Shown: positions 51,072 through 59,381 of the stretch, piece after piece | How the letters are laid out: each line of letters opens with the position of its first letter | Position numbering within the stretch: position 1 is the stretch's first letter | Assembly (NCBI GenBank): GCA_958295865.1 | Contig: CATQHF010000001.1 | Location: forward strand, 434,001 to 498,000 | Origin: an uncultured Dehalococcoidia bacterium | GTDB taxonomy: Bacteria; Chloroflexota; Dehalococcoidia; Lucifugimonadales; JADFKI01 | Reading direction: 5' to 3' | Length of the DNA: 64,000 nucleotides | Made by a program: the position numbers and the translations under genes | Notes under the pieces: model-generated | Seen by the model: the letters and a program-made list of their open reading frames with translations, nothing else | Told to the model about the DNA's origin: nothing | The model's database searches: none

Positions 51072-51080
51072 GGGGGCGGG

Positions 51081-51243
51081 AATTAAGAATTAGAAATTAA
51101 GAATTAAGAATTGGGTTGTGTTTAGGGTTGGCGTGGGATGTTTCGCAGTTCGGTAGCAACCGAAGTGAAGATTGCTGCGGTGTATTTGGGATGGCAGCAG
51201 GTTAGGATTTTTGATTCCTCACTCCGTTCGGAATGACAGGGGG
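51081..51243. repeat. Family C repeat, copy 3
   Basis: AATTAAGAATTAGAAATTAA (from 51081), then GGGTTGTGTTTAGGGTTGGC, GGGATGTTTC, and TTTTTGATTCCTCACTCCGT and TCGGAATGACAGGGGGA at the end. The same blocks in the same order occur at 47199-47368. Confidence 0.65.
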
Positions 51244-51295
51244 AGGGTGTTCGGGATGACGGGGGGAGGCGCTTGGGGTGACAATTGAAAGAGCC

Positions 51296-51360
51296 GTATG
51301 ACATCTTCATGCAGGGTACAATACCCTGCCGTAATATGTCATACTATGATTTCATAGTAT
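51296..51360. promoter_or_regulatory. Nested palindromes upstream of the DUF5678-protease operon
   Basis: Three perfect inverted repeats are packed in 65 bp: GTATGACAT (51296-51304) with ATGTCATAC (51335-51343); inside it GCAGGGTA (51311-51318) with TACCCTGC (51322-51329); and ATACTATGA with TCATAGTAT (51341-51360). A further AGTCATACC half-site follows. Such stacking just ahead of a two-gene operon suggests autoregulation or an RNA switch. No regulator is identified. Confidence 0.6.
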
Positions 51361-51392
51361 TAAGTCATACCTAGCTAAAAAGGGAGGTGAAC

Positions 51393-51695
51393 ATGTCCTC
51401 AAGCACAGTTGTGAGCGACAACAATGATGTTGACCCGCTCGAGGCTTTAGGCGGACGCGAAGCGGTCCTGGAGATGTTTGAGAAGCACCGTGCAATATCC
51501 GCCGACTTCTGGAGCAGATACTACGCCTTACTGGAGCAGTATCCCGATCAGTGGATCGCCTGGGGCGAGAATGGATTTATTGCAACGGCAGACTCGCAAC
51601 TTGAGCTCATCGCTAAGCTGGAGCACAAAGGGCTGACACCCAACGACGTGGTACTTGAGTTCCTCGACACCGATCCTAAGGTGCTCATCCTATGA
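51393..51695 (+). CDS. DUF5678-like protein
   Basis: This is a 100-residue protein. The start ATG at 51393 sits just behind AGGGAGGTGA. The core has YYALLEQYPDQWIAWGENGF and IATADSQLELIAKLEHKGLT, the DUF5678 type, a small domain often placed before a retropepsin-like gene. Its stop overlaps the next ATG (ATGA), so the two products are made together. It may chaperone, be cleaved by, or regulate the protease; this is inference from gene order. Confidence 0.75.
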   Translation: MSSSTVVSDNNDVDPLEALGGREAVLEMFEKHRAISADFWSRYYALLEQYPDQWIAWGENGFIATADSQLELIAKLEHKGLTPNDVVLEFLDTDPKVLIL

Positions 51696-52108
51696 TATTT
51701 GGCGAATTTGACGAACATGGCCGCCCTTATGTTCGAGGTGGCGTCTATTTGCCAAGGCTGAACATATTAGGCCCCGTGATGTTCTTGCTGGACACCGGCG
51801 CTGACAGGACTTGCTTGAACGGCAAGGATACGAACAGGCTTAAGGTTCCCAAGCAGAGTCTGAGCAATCCCTTCCACATTAGGGGGATTGGCGGCGAAGT
51901 GAATTACTACGATGAACCGACTCAACTGTTTTTTCAATCAGGAAACAACATTGCAGAGTACATCATAGACATTGCCATAGCAGACGACGATACCGAATGG
52001 CAGCCATCTCTTCTAGGGCGTGACATATTCAATCGCTGGGACATCCGTTACAACTATGGCGACAACATTCTGCAATGCGAAGTGCATTCTGCGGATGGAA
52101 TACTGTAA
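51692..52108 (+). CDS. Retropepsin-like aspartic protease
   Basis: This 138-residue single-domain clan AA protease has the flap-type layout GPVMFLLDTGADRTCL with the catalytic DTGA (Asp34), followed by RGIGGEVNYYDEP and the C-terminal LLGRDIFNRWDI, equivalent to the ILG/GRD element of retropepsins. Two such chains would form an active dimer. The substrate is unknown. It overlaps the DUF5678 gene by 4 bp and ends before a strong terminator. Confidence 0.82.
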   Translation: MIFGEFDEHGRPYVRGGVYLPRLNILGPVMFLLDTGADRTCLNGKDTNRLKVPKQSLSNPFHIRGIGGEVNYYDEPTQLFFQSGNNIAEYIIDIAIADDDTEWQPSLLGRDIFNRWDIRYNYGDNILQCEVHSADGIL

Positions 52109-52126
52109 CACTTACTCGCTATCAAC

Positions 52127-52166
52127 AAGAAAGCCCTGTCCGCCGTGGACGGGGCTTTCTTTTTTC
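52127..52166 (+). terminator. Intrinsic terminator of the DUF5678-protease operon
   Basis: AAGAAAGCCCTGTCC and GGACGGGGCTTTCTT pair over 15 bp with one G-U pair and a 5-nt loop, followed by TTTTTT. It begins 18 bp after the protease stop. Confidence 0.88.
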
Positions 52167-52294
52167 ACGCCTGCTATATGGGCTGGATGTCGTAGTGTGT
52201 TGGTTGAAGGGTTGGCGCGAGGGGCTGTATGGGCAAGGGTTCGGCGGGGCTTGTTGAGTTGACTGAGGTGATGGGATGCTGAGATACTAGCGGC

Positions 52295-52400
52295 ATGGTT
52301 ACTGTGCTTGTGGTTGAGGATGAAGAGAACTTGCTTGAGGCGCGGCGCTATCGAACTCATCAGCGACGGCAAGACCTTGCAAATACGCGCCGAGCGATGA
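52295..52400 (+). pseudogene. Response-regulator remnant
   Basis: From the ATG at 52295 the frame reads MVTVLVVEDEENLLEARRYR, the first beta strand and phospho-acceptor acidic pair of an OmpR-type receiver domain, and then degenerates. Another frame nearby reads GAIELISDGKTLQIRAER to a TGA at 52398-52400, which may be the end of the same or a different lost gene. No complete receiver or DNA-binding domain is present. Confidence 0.5.
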
Positions 52401-52411
52401 TCCGCACCTGC

Positions 52412-52591
52412 CTAGCCTCCCAGAAGCCGCTGCACAGCCAGGGTAACAGCAGCCGCAGTCGCCATGCCCCCCAGCATCATGCCCACCATCCACTTTACAA
52501 GGCGAGTCTCCATCTGGGCGAGGTCGGCTTTGGTCGCGAATATGTCGCGCGCCTCTTCGTATGTGATAAAGCGCCTTTCATTTGTGGTCAT
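52412..52591 (-). CDS. 59-residue membrane-anchored helical protein
   Basis: A short complete frame on the minus strand: MTTNERRFITYEEARDIFAT, KADLAQMETRLVKWMVGMML, then GGMATAAAVTLAVQRLLGG. It has an N-terminal charged coiled-coil segment followed by one C-terminal membrane helix, as in small CCDC90/DUF1640-like proteins. Such genes are common but of unknown role. It begins 130 bp upstream of the divergent PLP enzyme gene. Confidence 0.65.
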   Translation of the reverse strand: MTTNERRFITYEEARDIFATKADLAQMETRLVKWMVGMMLGGMATAAAVTLAVQRLLGG

Positions 52592-52722
52592 GATTCCAGC
52601 CTCGTGAAATGCTTGTGTGTTTCGGAAATATAATTCAAGTTCGGTGCTATAATCCCCATACTAACACATACTTCTACTTCTACCATGCTTGATTGCGATA
52701 TGAACGGAACGGGAGGTACGAC

Positions 52723-53859
52723 ATGACCTGGAGCGGCGACCCTGAAGGCATCTACGGCAGACTTGGCGTGAGGCGCATCATTACCGCGTCCGGCAGCACT
52801 ACCGCTTACGGGGGCAGCAAGACGCGCCCCGAAATCCTGGACGCCATGAATAAGGCGTCCAACATGATGGTCAATATAGACGAGCTGAACCGCGCCGCGA
52901 GCCGCATCATCGCCGACGCCACCGGCGCAGAGGCGGGCTTCGTGTCCAGCGGCGCGGCGGGCGGGCTTATACTCCAAGCCGCCGCCGTCATCGCGGGCTC
53001 AGATCTCGCCAAGATGGATCGCCTGCCCGACGCCACCGGCATGAAGAACGAGATTATCATCCACAAGAGCCATCGCTTCCCCTATGACCAGTGCTATACT
53101 TCCGTGGGCGCGAAGTTCGTGGAGATAGGCGACGGCAGACGCTGCCAGCCTTGGCAGCTTGAGGCTGCGTTCACCGAGAACACCGCCGCCGTCGCATACC
53201 TCTTCTCGCCCTTCATCACGCGCCGCGCCATCCCCTTCCCCGAGGTGTGCGAGATAGCGCACAGCCATGGCGTCCCGGTAATCGTGGACGCCGCATCCAT
53301 GCTGCCCCCGCGCTCCAACCTGCGCCGCTTCACAGCCGAGGGCGCGGACATGGTCATATACAGCGGCGGCAAGGCGGTGCGGGGGCCGCAGGGAACCGGC
53401 ATCCTCTGCGGGCGCGCCGACCTCATCGACGCCGCGTTCGCCAATGCCGCGCCGCACCAGTTCATCGGGCGCGGCATGAAGGTCGCAAAGGAAGAGATCG
53501 TCGGCTTGCTCCGCGCCATCGAGATATTCGTCGCCGAAGACGAAGACGCCGAGATGACGCTCTACCGCCGCAAGGCGCAGCAGGTAGTGGACGCACTCGC
53601 CGAGGTGGACGGGCTGCGCGTAACCCTTGAGCACGACGAGCACAACTACCTCATCCCCCACGCCGTTATGCGCTTCACCCGCGACTGGCGCGGACCAGAC
53701 CGCAACGCTGTCTATCAGGCGATGATCGCCGGCGACCCGCCCATCTACCTGCACGACATATTCGACCCGGACGAGCTAGCCGTCGACCCCCTGAACCTCG
53801 ACGATGAAGAGCTGGAAATCGTAATCCACCGCCTCACCGAAACCCTGCTAGGAAACTGA
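52723..53859 (+). CDS. SelA/aminotransferase V-like PLP enzyme
   Basis: This is a 378-residue fold-type I PLP protein with [20 protein letters not shown], then [56 protein letters not shown] and the lysine motif [18 protein letters not shown]. It belongs to the family of selenocysteine synthase SelA and the D-glucosaminate-6-phosphate ammonia lyases. There is no selB or tRNA-Sec nearby, so a role in amino-sugar or amino-acid breakdown is more likely. GGGAGG precedes the ATG at 52723; the frame is open upstream to 52693. Confidence 0.82.
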   Translation: MTWSGDPEGIYGRLGVRRIITASGSTTAYGGSKTRPEILDAMNKASNMMVNIDELNRAASRIIADATGAEAGFVSSGAAGGLILQAAAVIAGSDLAKMDRLPDATGMKNEIIIHKSHRFPYDQCYTSVGAKFVEIGDGRRCQPWQLEAAFTENTAAVAYLFSPFITRRAIPFPEVCEIAHSHGVPVIVDAASMLPPRSNLRRFTAEGADMVIYSGGKAVRGPQGTGILCGRADLIDAAFANAAPHQFIGRGMKVAKEEIVGLLRAIEIFVAEDEDAEMTLYRRKAQQVVDALAEVDGLRVTLEHDEHNYLIPHAVMRFTRDWRGPDRNAVYQAMIAGDPPIYLHDIFDPDELAVDPLNLDDEELEIVIHRLTETLLGN

Positions 53860-53900
53860 TACCACCGCCACTGATGCTTGCGATACTTGGAGATGAGCCG

Positions 53901-55499
53901 ATGACCACGCAGCGCAAACCCTCGACACGGACGGGAACGGACGGCAGCGCCGACGCGCTCGACTACAAGACCAAGCTGTGGCAGATGGCGGACGCGCTGC
54001 GCGGAAGCATGGACGCCGCCGAGTACAAGCATGTCGTGCTTGGGCTTATCTTCCTCAAGTACATCTCCGACGCCTTCGAGGAGGCGCATGAGCGGCTGGA
54101 AGCCGAGATCGATGATGGCGCTGACCCCGAAGACCCCGACGAATACCTCGCGCAAAACATCTTCTGGGTGCCGCAGGATGCGCGCTGGTCGCTCATTCAG
54201 GCGGCGGCGCGCCAGCCAATCGTCGGCAGGCTTGTGGACGAGGCAATGATCGCCATCGAGCGCGACAATTCATCGCTCAAGGATGTGCTGCCCAAGGACT
54301 ACGCCCGCCCCGCGCTCGACCAGCAGCGGCTCGGACAGGTCATCGATATGGTGAGCAACATCAACATCGGCGGCGCGGACGCGCGCAATCAGGATGTGCT
54401 AGGGCAAGTCTATGAATACTTCCTAGAGCAGTTCGCCCTTGCCGAAGGGCGCAAGGGCGGCGAGTTCTACACCCCGTCCTCTGTCGTGCGCCTGCTCGTG
54501 GCGATGCTGCGACCGTACTACGGGCGCGTCTATGACCCCTGCTGCGGCTCATCGGGCATGTTCGTGCAGTCGATGGACTTCATCCGCGCCCACGCCAACG
54601 GCAACGGCAACGGCGGCAGGGCGCGCGCCGACATCTCCATCTACGGACAGGAATCCAACTACACCACTTGGCGGCTCGCCAAGATGAACCTCGCCATACG
54701 CGGCATCGACGGGCAGATCGCTCACGGCGACATCTTCCACAACGACCGCTACCCGGACCTCAGAGCCGACTACATCCTCGCCAACCCGCCATTCAACATC
54801 TCCGACTGGGGCGGCGCGCGCCTGCGCGATGATAGGCGCTGGCGATACGGCGTCCCGCCCGCGCGCAACGCCAACTTCGCTTGGGTGCAGCACATCCTCC
54901 ACCATCTCGCGCCCAACGGCATCGCGGGCTTCGTTCTCGCCAACGGCTCTATGTCCTCCAACCAGTCCAACGAAGGCGACATCCGCAAGAGCCTAATCGA
55001 AGCCGACCTCATAGACTGCATGATCGCCCTGCCGGGCCAACTCTTCGCATCCACGCAGATACCCGCCTGCCTGTGGTTCCTCGCCCGAAACAAGCGCGGC
55101 GGCAAGCGCCACGACCGACAGCGCGAAATCCTGTTCATAGACGCCCGCAAGATGGGAACGATGACCGACCGCACCCACCGACGGCTGACCGAAGACGACA
55201 TCGACCGCATAGCGAGCGCATACCACGCCTGGGCGCGGCAGCCCGACGACTACGAAGACACCCCCGGCTTCTGCAAGAGCGCCACCCTCGAGGAAGTCCG
55301 CAAGCACGGACATGTCCTCACGCCCGGCCGCTATGTCGGCGCAGAGCCGCAGCCCCAAGACCTCGAACCCTTCGACGAAAAGATGGCGCGCCTAACCGCG
55401 CAGTGGCGCGAGCAGCAAGGCGAGGCTATGAAGATTGACGCGGAGATAGAAGCGAATTTAGCGCTACTTGGGTTTGGGAGCAGACCACCCGACGACTGA
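53901..55499 (+). CDS. hsdM: Type I restriction-modification DNA methyltransferase subunit
   Basis: HsdM methylates adenine in the target set by HsdS. This 532-residue subunit has the N-terminal helical domain [20 protein letters not shown], then [40 protein letters not shown], the SAM motif [13 protein letters not shown] (Asp212 on) and the catalytic NPPF at 295-298. Near-complete family length. The ATG at 53901 is favoured over 53874 because of the GGAGATGAG just before it. The gene opens the R-M operon, 41 bp after the PLP enzyme. Confidence 0.95.
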   Translation: MTTQRKPSTRTGTDGSADALDYKTKLWQMADALRGSMDAAEYKHVVLGLIFLKYISDAFEEAHERLEAEIDDGADPEDPDEYLAQNIFWVPQDARWSLIQAAARQPIVGRLVDEAMIAIERDNSSLKDVLPKDYARPALDQQRLGQVIDMVSNINIGGADARNQDVLGQVYEYFLEQFALAEGRKGGEFYTPSSVVRLLVAMLRPYYGRVYDPCCGSSGMFVQSMDFIRAHANGNGNGGRARADISIYGQESNYTTWRLAKMNLAIRGIDGQIAHGDIFHNDRYPDLRADYILANPPFNISDWGGARLRDDRRWRYGVPPARNANFAWVQHILHHLAPNGIAGFVLANGSMSSNQSNEGDIRKSLIEADLIDCMIALPGQLFASTQIPACLWFLARNKRGGKRHDRQREILFIDARKMGTMTDRTHRRLTEDDIDRIASAYHAWARQPDDYEDTPGFCKSATLEEVRKHGHVLTPGRYVGAEPQPQDLEPFDEKMARLTAQWREQQGEAMKIDAEIEANLALLGFGSRPPDD

Positions 55500-55510
55500 C
55501 GAGGAGGATT

Positions 55511-55933
55511 ATGCCACTCGAATTAGATAATCTGAGGAACTCCATTCAAGCCCTTGCCGACCTGTTGACGGTCAGCGAGAATGACGAGCGCATGGGGCAG
55601 TTTAGCGAGATTGAGCGGAACGGCATTCGCGCCGGCGCAATACAGAACTTCAAAGTTACCTATGAACTCTCTTGGAAATTGATGGCGCGGTGGTTGAACG
55701 CAAACATTGGCGTCGGCGTTGCGGATGGCGTAACGCGGCGTCAGTTGTTCCGCATCGCCGCCGAAAATCGCCTTATCTCAAGTGTTGACCTGTGGATGGA
55801 GCATCATAACGCAAGGAACGCCACATCCCACATCTACGATAGGGAAAAGGCAATGCAAGTCTATACTGCCACCGTGAACTTCACGCGCGACGCGCGACGG
55901 CTGTTGAGGGCGTTGGAAGCTCGGAATGATTGA
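55511..55933 (+). CDS. hepT: HepT-like HEPN toxin
   Basis: This 140-residue HEPN protein belongs to the HI0074/HepT family. HepT toxins are RNases silenced when their MntA partner AMPylates a tyrosine. The defining R-x4-H-x-Y motif is present and intact: Arg102 (RNATSH), His107 and Tyr109 in ARNATSHIYD. The N-terminal helices IRAGAIQNFKVTYELSWKLM and the C-terminal helix fit the fold. GAGGAGG lies just before the ATG, 11 bp after hsdM. Its 3' end overlaps the MntA-HsdS gene by 8 bp. Activity is inferred from the motif, not shown. Confidence 0.88.
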   Translation: MPLELDNLRNSIQALADLLTVSENDERMGQFSEIERNGIRAGAIQNFKVTYELSWKLMARWLNANIGVGVADGVTRRQLFRIAAENRLISSVDLWMEHHNARNATSHIYDREKAMQVYTATVNFTRDARRLLRALEARND

Positions 55934-57518
55934 TCTCAACCCTAACCATCTTGAAACGGTCAAGGGCATCCTCGCTGAGCATGCGCCGCACTGCGAGGCG
56001 CGCGCTTTCGGCTCCCGCGCGACCTGGACCGCGAAGGACTACTCGGACCTCGACCTGGCGGTCGTCGGTGAAGGTCCGCTGGATTTGGGAAGCTTGGGGC
56101 GCTTGAAGGAAGCGTTCGAGGAATCCGACCTGCCTATTCGGGTGGATGTGCTCGACTGGCACGGCATTTCTGAAAGTTTTCAGAAGGTGATTAGTCGGGA
56201 GTATGTGATTATCCGGCGTGGGAACGGAACGGGGACGATGGGCGCATCGGGCGAATGGCGCAAAGCACAAAGGAACTTGGATATGGCAAGTGAATGGCGC
56301 AAAGTCAATTTGGGCGATTGTGTCGTGATAAACGATTCGACATACTCGCCCAAAGAATCGTGGCCGTTCATCAACTATTTGGACACTGGCAGCATCACCG
56401 GCAACCACATATCAGAAATCCAGACTCTTGTACCAGGGGAAGACAAGATACCGAGCCGCGCTCGCAGGAAGGTTCGGCAAGGCGACATTGTATATTCAAC
56501 CGTGCGCCCGAACCAGCGGCACTTTGGATTGATTAAGAATGTGCCTGACAACTTTCTGGTATCAACAGGCTTCGCAGTCATACGAGGTAAGGAAGATGTT
56601 GCACATACAGATTTCATCTACTGGTATCTAGCTCAGGAACACATCGTTGAGTATCTTCACACTATCGCCGAGAGCAGCACATCCGCATATCCGTCAATCA
56701 GACCTAACGACCTTGAGCAGTTAGAATTGGAATTGCCGCCCCTACCCGAACAGCGTCGCATCGCCCACATCCTCGGCGCGCTCGACGACAAGATAGAGCT
56801 CAACCGCCGCATGAACGCCACGCTCGAGCAGATGGCGCGCGCGCTCTTCAAGTCCTGGTTCATAGACTTCGACCCGGTGCGCGCGAAGATGAGCGGCCGC
56901 TGGCGTCGCGGCAAGTCCCTACCCGGCCTGCCGGCCCACCTCTACGACGTCTTCCCCAGCCGCCTAGTGCCGTCTGAGCTTGGGGAAGCGCCGGAGGGGT
57001 GGGGGGTGAAGGCGCTGGGGGAACTAATCGAACTCGCCTACGGCAAGGCATTGAAATCAGACGACCGACAGGGCGGGAATATCCCGGTGTATGGTTCAAA
57101 TGGACAAGTCGGTTGGCACGATGAGAAGTTAGTATCCGGCCCAGGCATTGTTGTTGGAAGAAAAGGGAAGCCCGGAGCAGTCGCATGGACACAGAGCGAT
57201 TTCTTTCCCATTGACACGACGTTCTATGTTGTCCCTTCAAACGAGAACCAGAGCCTACATTTCCTATTCTACGCCCTGACCAACCAAGACTTGCCATCTA
57301 TTGCTGCCGATTCAGCAGTGCCAGGCCTGAACCGAAATATGGCGTACATGAACAAACAACTTGTCCCTGACAAGGTAATAATGGACGAGTTCAGCAGTTA
57401 CGCCAACACCATCTTCACGCAACGCCATCATCTGGAAGAAGCCTCCCGCACCCTCGCCGCGCTGCGTGATATAATGCTGCCAAGGCTGGTTTCGGGGGAA
57501 GTGCGGGTGAGTATCTAG
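55926..57518 (+). CDS. hsdS: MntA-type nucleotidyltransferase antitoxin fused in frame to HsdS
   Basis: This is one uninterrupted 530-codon frame. Residues 1 to about 97 are a minimal nucleotidyltransferase: RAFGSRATWTAKDYSDLDLA gives GS-x10-D-x-D (Gly29, Ser30, Asp41, Asp43), with RVDVLDW as the third acidic strand. From residue 120 (MASEWRKVNLGDCVVINDST) it is a complete HsdS with two target-recognition domains. The conserved regions PPLPEQRRIAHILGALDDKI and ASRTLAALRDIMLPRLVSGE follow them. Internal ATGs at 56238 and 56283, the latter behind AAAGGA, could also yield free HsdS. The linker has a 13-bp direct repeat (EWRK twice). The gene overlaps hepT by 8 bp. Confidence 0.9.
   Translation: MIDLNPNHLETVKGILAEHAPHCEARAFGSRATWTAKDYSDLDLAVVGEGPLDLGSLGRLKEAFEESDLPIRVDVLDWHGISESFQKVISREYVIIRRGNGTGTMGASGEWRKAQRNLDMASEWRKVNLGDCVVINDSTYSPKESWPFINYLDTGSITGNHISEIQTLVPGEDKIPSRARRKVRQGDIVYSTVRPNQRHFGLIKNVPDNFLVSTGFAVIRGKEDVAHTDFIYWYLAQEHIVEYLHTIAESSTSAYPSIRPNDLEQLELELPPLPEQRRIAHILGALDDKIELNRRMNATLEQMARALFKSWFIDFDPVRAKMSGRWRRGKSLPGLPAHLYDVFPSRLVPSELGEAPEGWGVKALGELIELAYGKALKSDDRQGGNIPVYGSNGQVGWHDEKLVSGPGIVVGRKGKPGAVAWTQSDFFPIDTTFYVVPSNENQSLHFLFYALTNQDLPSIAADSAVPGLNRNMAYMNKQLVPDKVIMDEFSSYANTIFTQRHHLEEASRTLAALRDIMLPRLVSGEVRVSI
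56253..56304 (+). repeat. 13-bp direct repeat at the MntA-HsdS junction
   Basis: GAATGGCGCAAAG occurs at 56253-56265 and again at 56292-56304, 39 bp apart and therefore in the same frame, so the protein reads GEWRKAQ and then SEWRKVN. The HsdS N-terminus seems to be partly duplicated where it joins the antitoxin domain. Confidence 0.8.
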
Positions 57519-57602
57519 GGACTTTCGTTCCTTAACCCAACGCAATGATACCCGTTGATGTGCTTGTAATGTACCCAACATAGGAAGCGTAGGACATCTA
57601 AT

Positions 57603-58328
57603 ATGCGAAAGGTTATTGGGCGCGTTGAACGGAATTGGGTAGCCGCCGCAGTGGCTATGATATTGCCTAGCGTTATCGATGGGATCCTTGAGTACCGCAT
57701 AACCCAAGGTGTGTTAGGATTGACGCCGGCGGTAAGTACGGTGGTAAATGCGGTGGTAGGCGGGCTTGTGGCAACGGTTGTGTGGTGGTTTATGGTGCGT
57801 AAGTCGCCCGAGTTAGTAATCGAAGAAGAGAGCCTTTCCCCGCCAGTGTTGCCCGAGTCAGTGATTGAAGAAGAGAGCCTTTCCCCGCCAGTGTTGCCCG
57901 GGTCAGTATCAGTAACTGAAGAAAAAAGAGTTCCCCCGCCAGTGTTGTCCGAGGCAATGACTGAAGACAAGTTCTTTTCTCCAAGAACACCTACTGAAAT
58001 GCTTGCCGCAGTTGAGGTGACAGAGATAGCTGCGAAGGACGCTCGCCAGCGCGAGATTGGATATTTGCTGAAAGTGGAAGGTACAATCAGGGATAAGCGC
58101 TCCAGCTTTGAGGTGTCCCCCAGCTGGGGCACTAAGAAGGTACACGTGTGTATGGATGAACTAGAAACCCAGGCATCTATATTTTTGGAGTTCACCGGGA
58201 GTACTTGGCAAAATAGACTCTATTCTTTTAATCTTGGGGACCGAATCTCAGCTATTGGAAGAATTGAGTCCGTTACAAAAAGTGTCAATCTGAAAGATTG
58301 TGAATTAGTCGGGGGGCATTTCTCATAG
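57603..58328 (+). CDS. Membrane-anchored protein with repeat stalk and OB-fold-like domain
   Basis: This 241-residue protein has two N-terminal hydrophobic segments (WVAAAVAMILPSVIDGIL; VSTVVNAVVGGLVATVVWWF). A stalk of near-identical repeats follows (VIEEESLSPPVLPES, VIEEESLSPPVLPGS, then variants), then a C-terminal domain with LLKVEGTIRDKRSSFEVSP and RISAIGRIESVTKSVNLKDC, the pattern of tRNA_anti-like OB folds. It lies between hsdS and hsdR but may be an unrelated passenger. Start context is weak. Confidence 0.65.
   Translation: MRKVIGRVERNWVAAAVAMILPSVIDGILEYRITQGVLGLTPAVSTVVNAVVGGLVATVVWWFMVRKSPELVIEEESLSPPVLPESVIEEESLSPPVLPGSVSVTEEKRVPPPVLSEAMTEDKFFSPRTPTEMLAAVEVTEIAAKDARQREIGYLLKVEGTIRDKRSSFEVSPSWGTKKVHVCMDELETQASIFLEFTGSTWQNRLYSFNLGDRISAIGRIESVTKSVNLKDCELVGGHFS
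57816..57956 (+). repeat. 45-bp in-frame tandem repeats coding the stalk
   Basis: Two 45-bp units (57816-57860 and 57861-57905) differ at only a few bases and are followed by a diverged 51-bp unit (57906-57956). Each codes for a Glu-rich then Ser/Pro-rich segment ending SPPVLP. Length is likely to vary by slippage. Confidence 0.85.
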
Positions 58329-58450
58329 AAGTTGTCTATGCTATCATCCACCTAAGCGTAGGACGGATTTATGGTCTAGACTTTGGCGCTGAACATCGTA
58401 ACCCGAACGGGCAGAGTAAGTTCGCCGGGCGTCCAAACGGAGATGCCGCT

Positions 58451-58879
58451 ATGAATCATATAGAAGTCTGCGCCTTTCTTGGCAGAAGCCTGCCGCCGTT
58501 GTTCGAGTGTTCGCCGGTGCCCATGGAAGGCGTGCGAGTGCGGACGCCGATGATGTATCCCGACGGGGGAATCGTGGATGTGTTCGTCCTGGAACGCGGC
58601 GACGGATTCACAGTTACCGATTTCGGCGACGCGCTCGGCTGGCTTCATCTGCAATCTGTGAGTCACAGTAGGAGCCGACGACAGCAATTGTTGATTGACG
58701 ATGTATGCCAAACCCTCGGCGTGGTGTTATTCAGAGATCAATTGATACTCCGCGACATCAAAACGGAGGAATTGGGCGATGCCGTGATGCGCTTGGGGCA
58801 GGCGGTAGTGCGAGTTTCGGATATCTGGTTCACTAGGCGCAGCCAATTTTTGCTTACAACTGCCGAAGAAGCCACCTGA
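58451..58879 (+). CDS. DUF1828-type protein
   Basis: This 142-residue protein has the DUF1828 core: VRTPMMYPDGGIVDVFVLER and DGFTVTDFGDALGWLHLQSV, then RRQQLLIDDVCQTLGVVLFR. DUF1828 proteins are found in prophage and defence regions and their role is not known. It starts behind a CGGAG and is 16 bp upstream of the DUF4365 gene, so the pair and the following gene form a three-gene cassette. Family call by motif. Confidence 0.75.
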   Translation: MNHIEVCAFLGRSLPPLFECSPVPMEGVRVRTPMMYPDGGIVDVFVLERGDGFTVTDFGDALGWLHLQSVSHSRSRRQQLLIDDVCQTLGVVLFRDQLILRDIKTEELGDAVMRLGQAVVRVSDIWFTRRSQFLLTTAEEAT

Positions 58880-58895
58880 AAGAGATGCCACCACA

Positions 58896-59381
58896 ATGAC
58901 CCCTAACATGCAAAAGTCGAGGTTTTCATTAGCATACATCGAAGCCGTTGCGTCGTGCGCTGGCTATCAGGTTGAGGAAATGAAGGTGGATTTTGACAGC
59001 GTGGACGGCGTGCTGATGGCGAACTCTGGGAGTCGCCCCAGAATAGAGTTTCAGGCAAAGGCGACTACGCAAGATATTCTGCGCGGAAACAGCATCCACT
59101 TTCCGCTGCCTGTCAAGAACTATGACGATCTGATAACCGAAACCAGAACCCCGCGCATCCTCATCGTTATGCTGATGCCGAGTGATGATGACGATTGGCT
59201 GACTCAAAACGATTACGAATTGTCCTTGCGCCATTGCGCCTACTGGCAGTTCCTGGAAGGCCGAGAACCTACAAAAAACACTTCCACCGTCACCATCGAC
59301 ATACCCACTACCAATATATTTAGCGTCGATCGACTCACCGATTTGATGGAGAAGGCAGAAAGGGGAGATCCGCTATGCTAG
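58896..59381 (+). CDS. DUF4365 nuclease-like protein
   Basis: This 161-residue protein has SLAYIEAVASCAGYQVEEMK, then FDSVDGVLMANSGSRPRIEF and QAKATTQDILRGNSIHFPLP. Asp37 followed by EFQAK (Glu51, Gln53, Lys55) matches the PD-(D/E)xK nuclease active-site layout in its QxK variant, as known for DUF4365. PVKNYDDLITETRTPRILIV is also typical. It overlaps the next gene by 7 bp. A DNA-cutting role is likely but unproven; it would give this R-M locus a second nuclease-like subunit. Confidence 0.8.
   Translation: MTPNMQKSRFSLAYIEAVASCAGYQVEEMKVDFDSVDGVLMANSGSRPRIEFQAKATTQDILRGNSIHFPLPVKNYDDLITETRTPRILIVMLMPSDDDDWLTQNDYELSLRHCAYWQFLEGREPTKNTSTVTIDIPTTNIFSVDRLTDLMEKAERGDPLC

Noticed and set aside
52693..53859. 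True selenocysteine synthase (SelA)
   Set aside because: No selB, selD or tRNA-Sec was seen and the protein is shorter than SelA; it is better placed among related PLP lyases.
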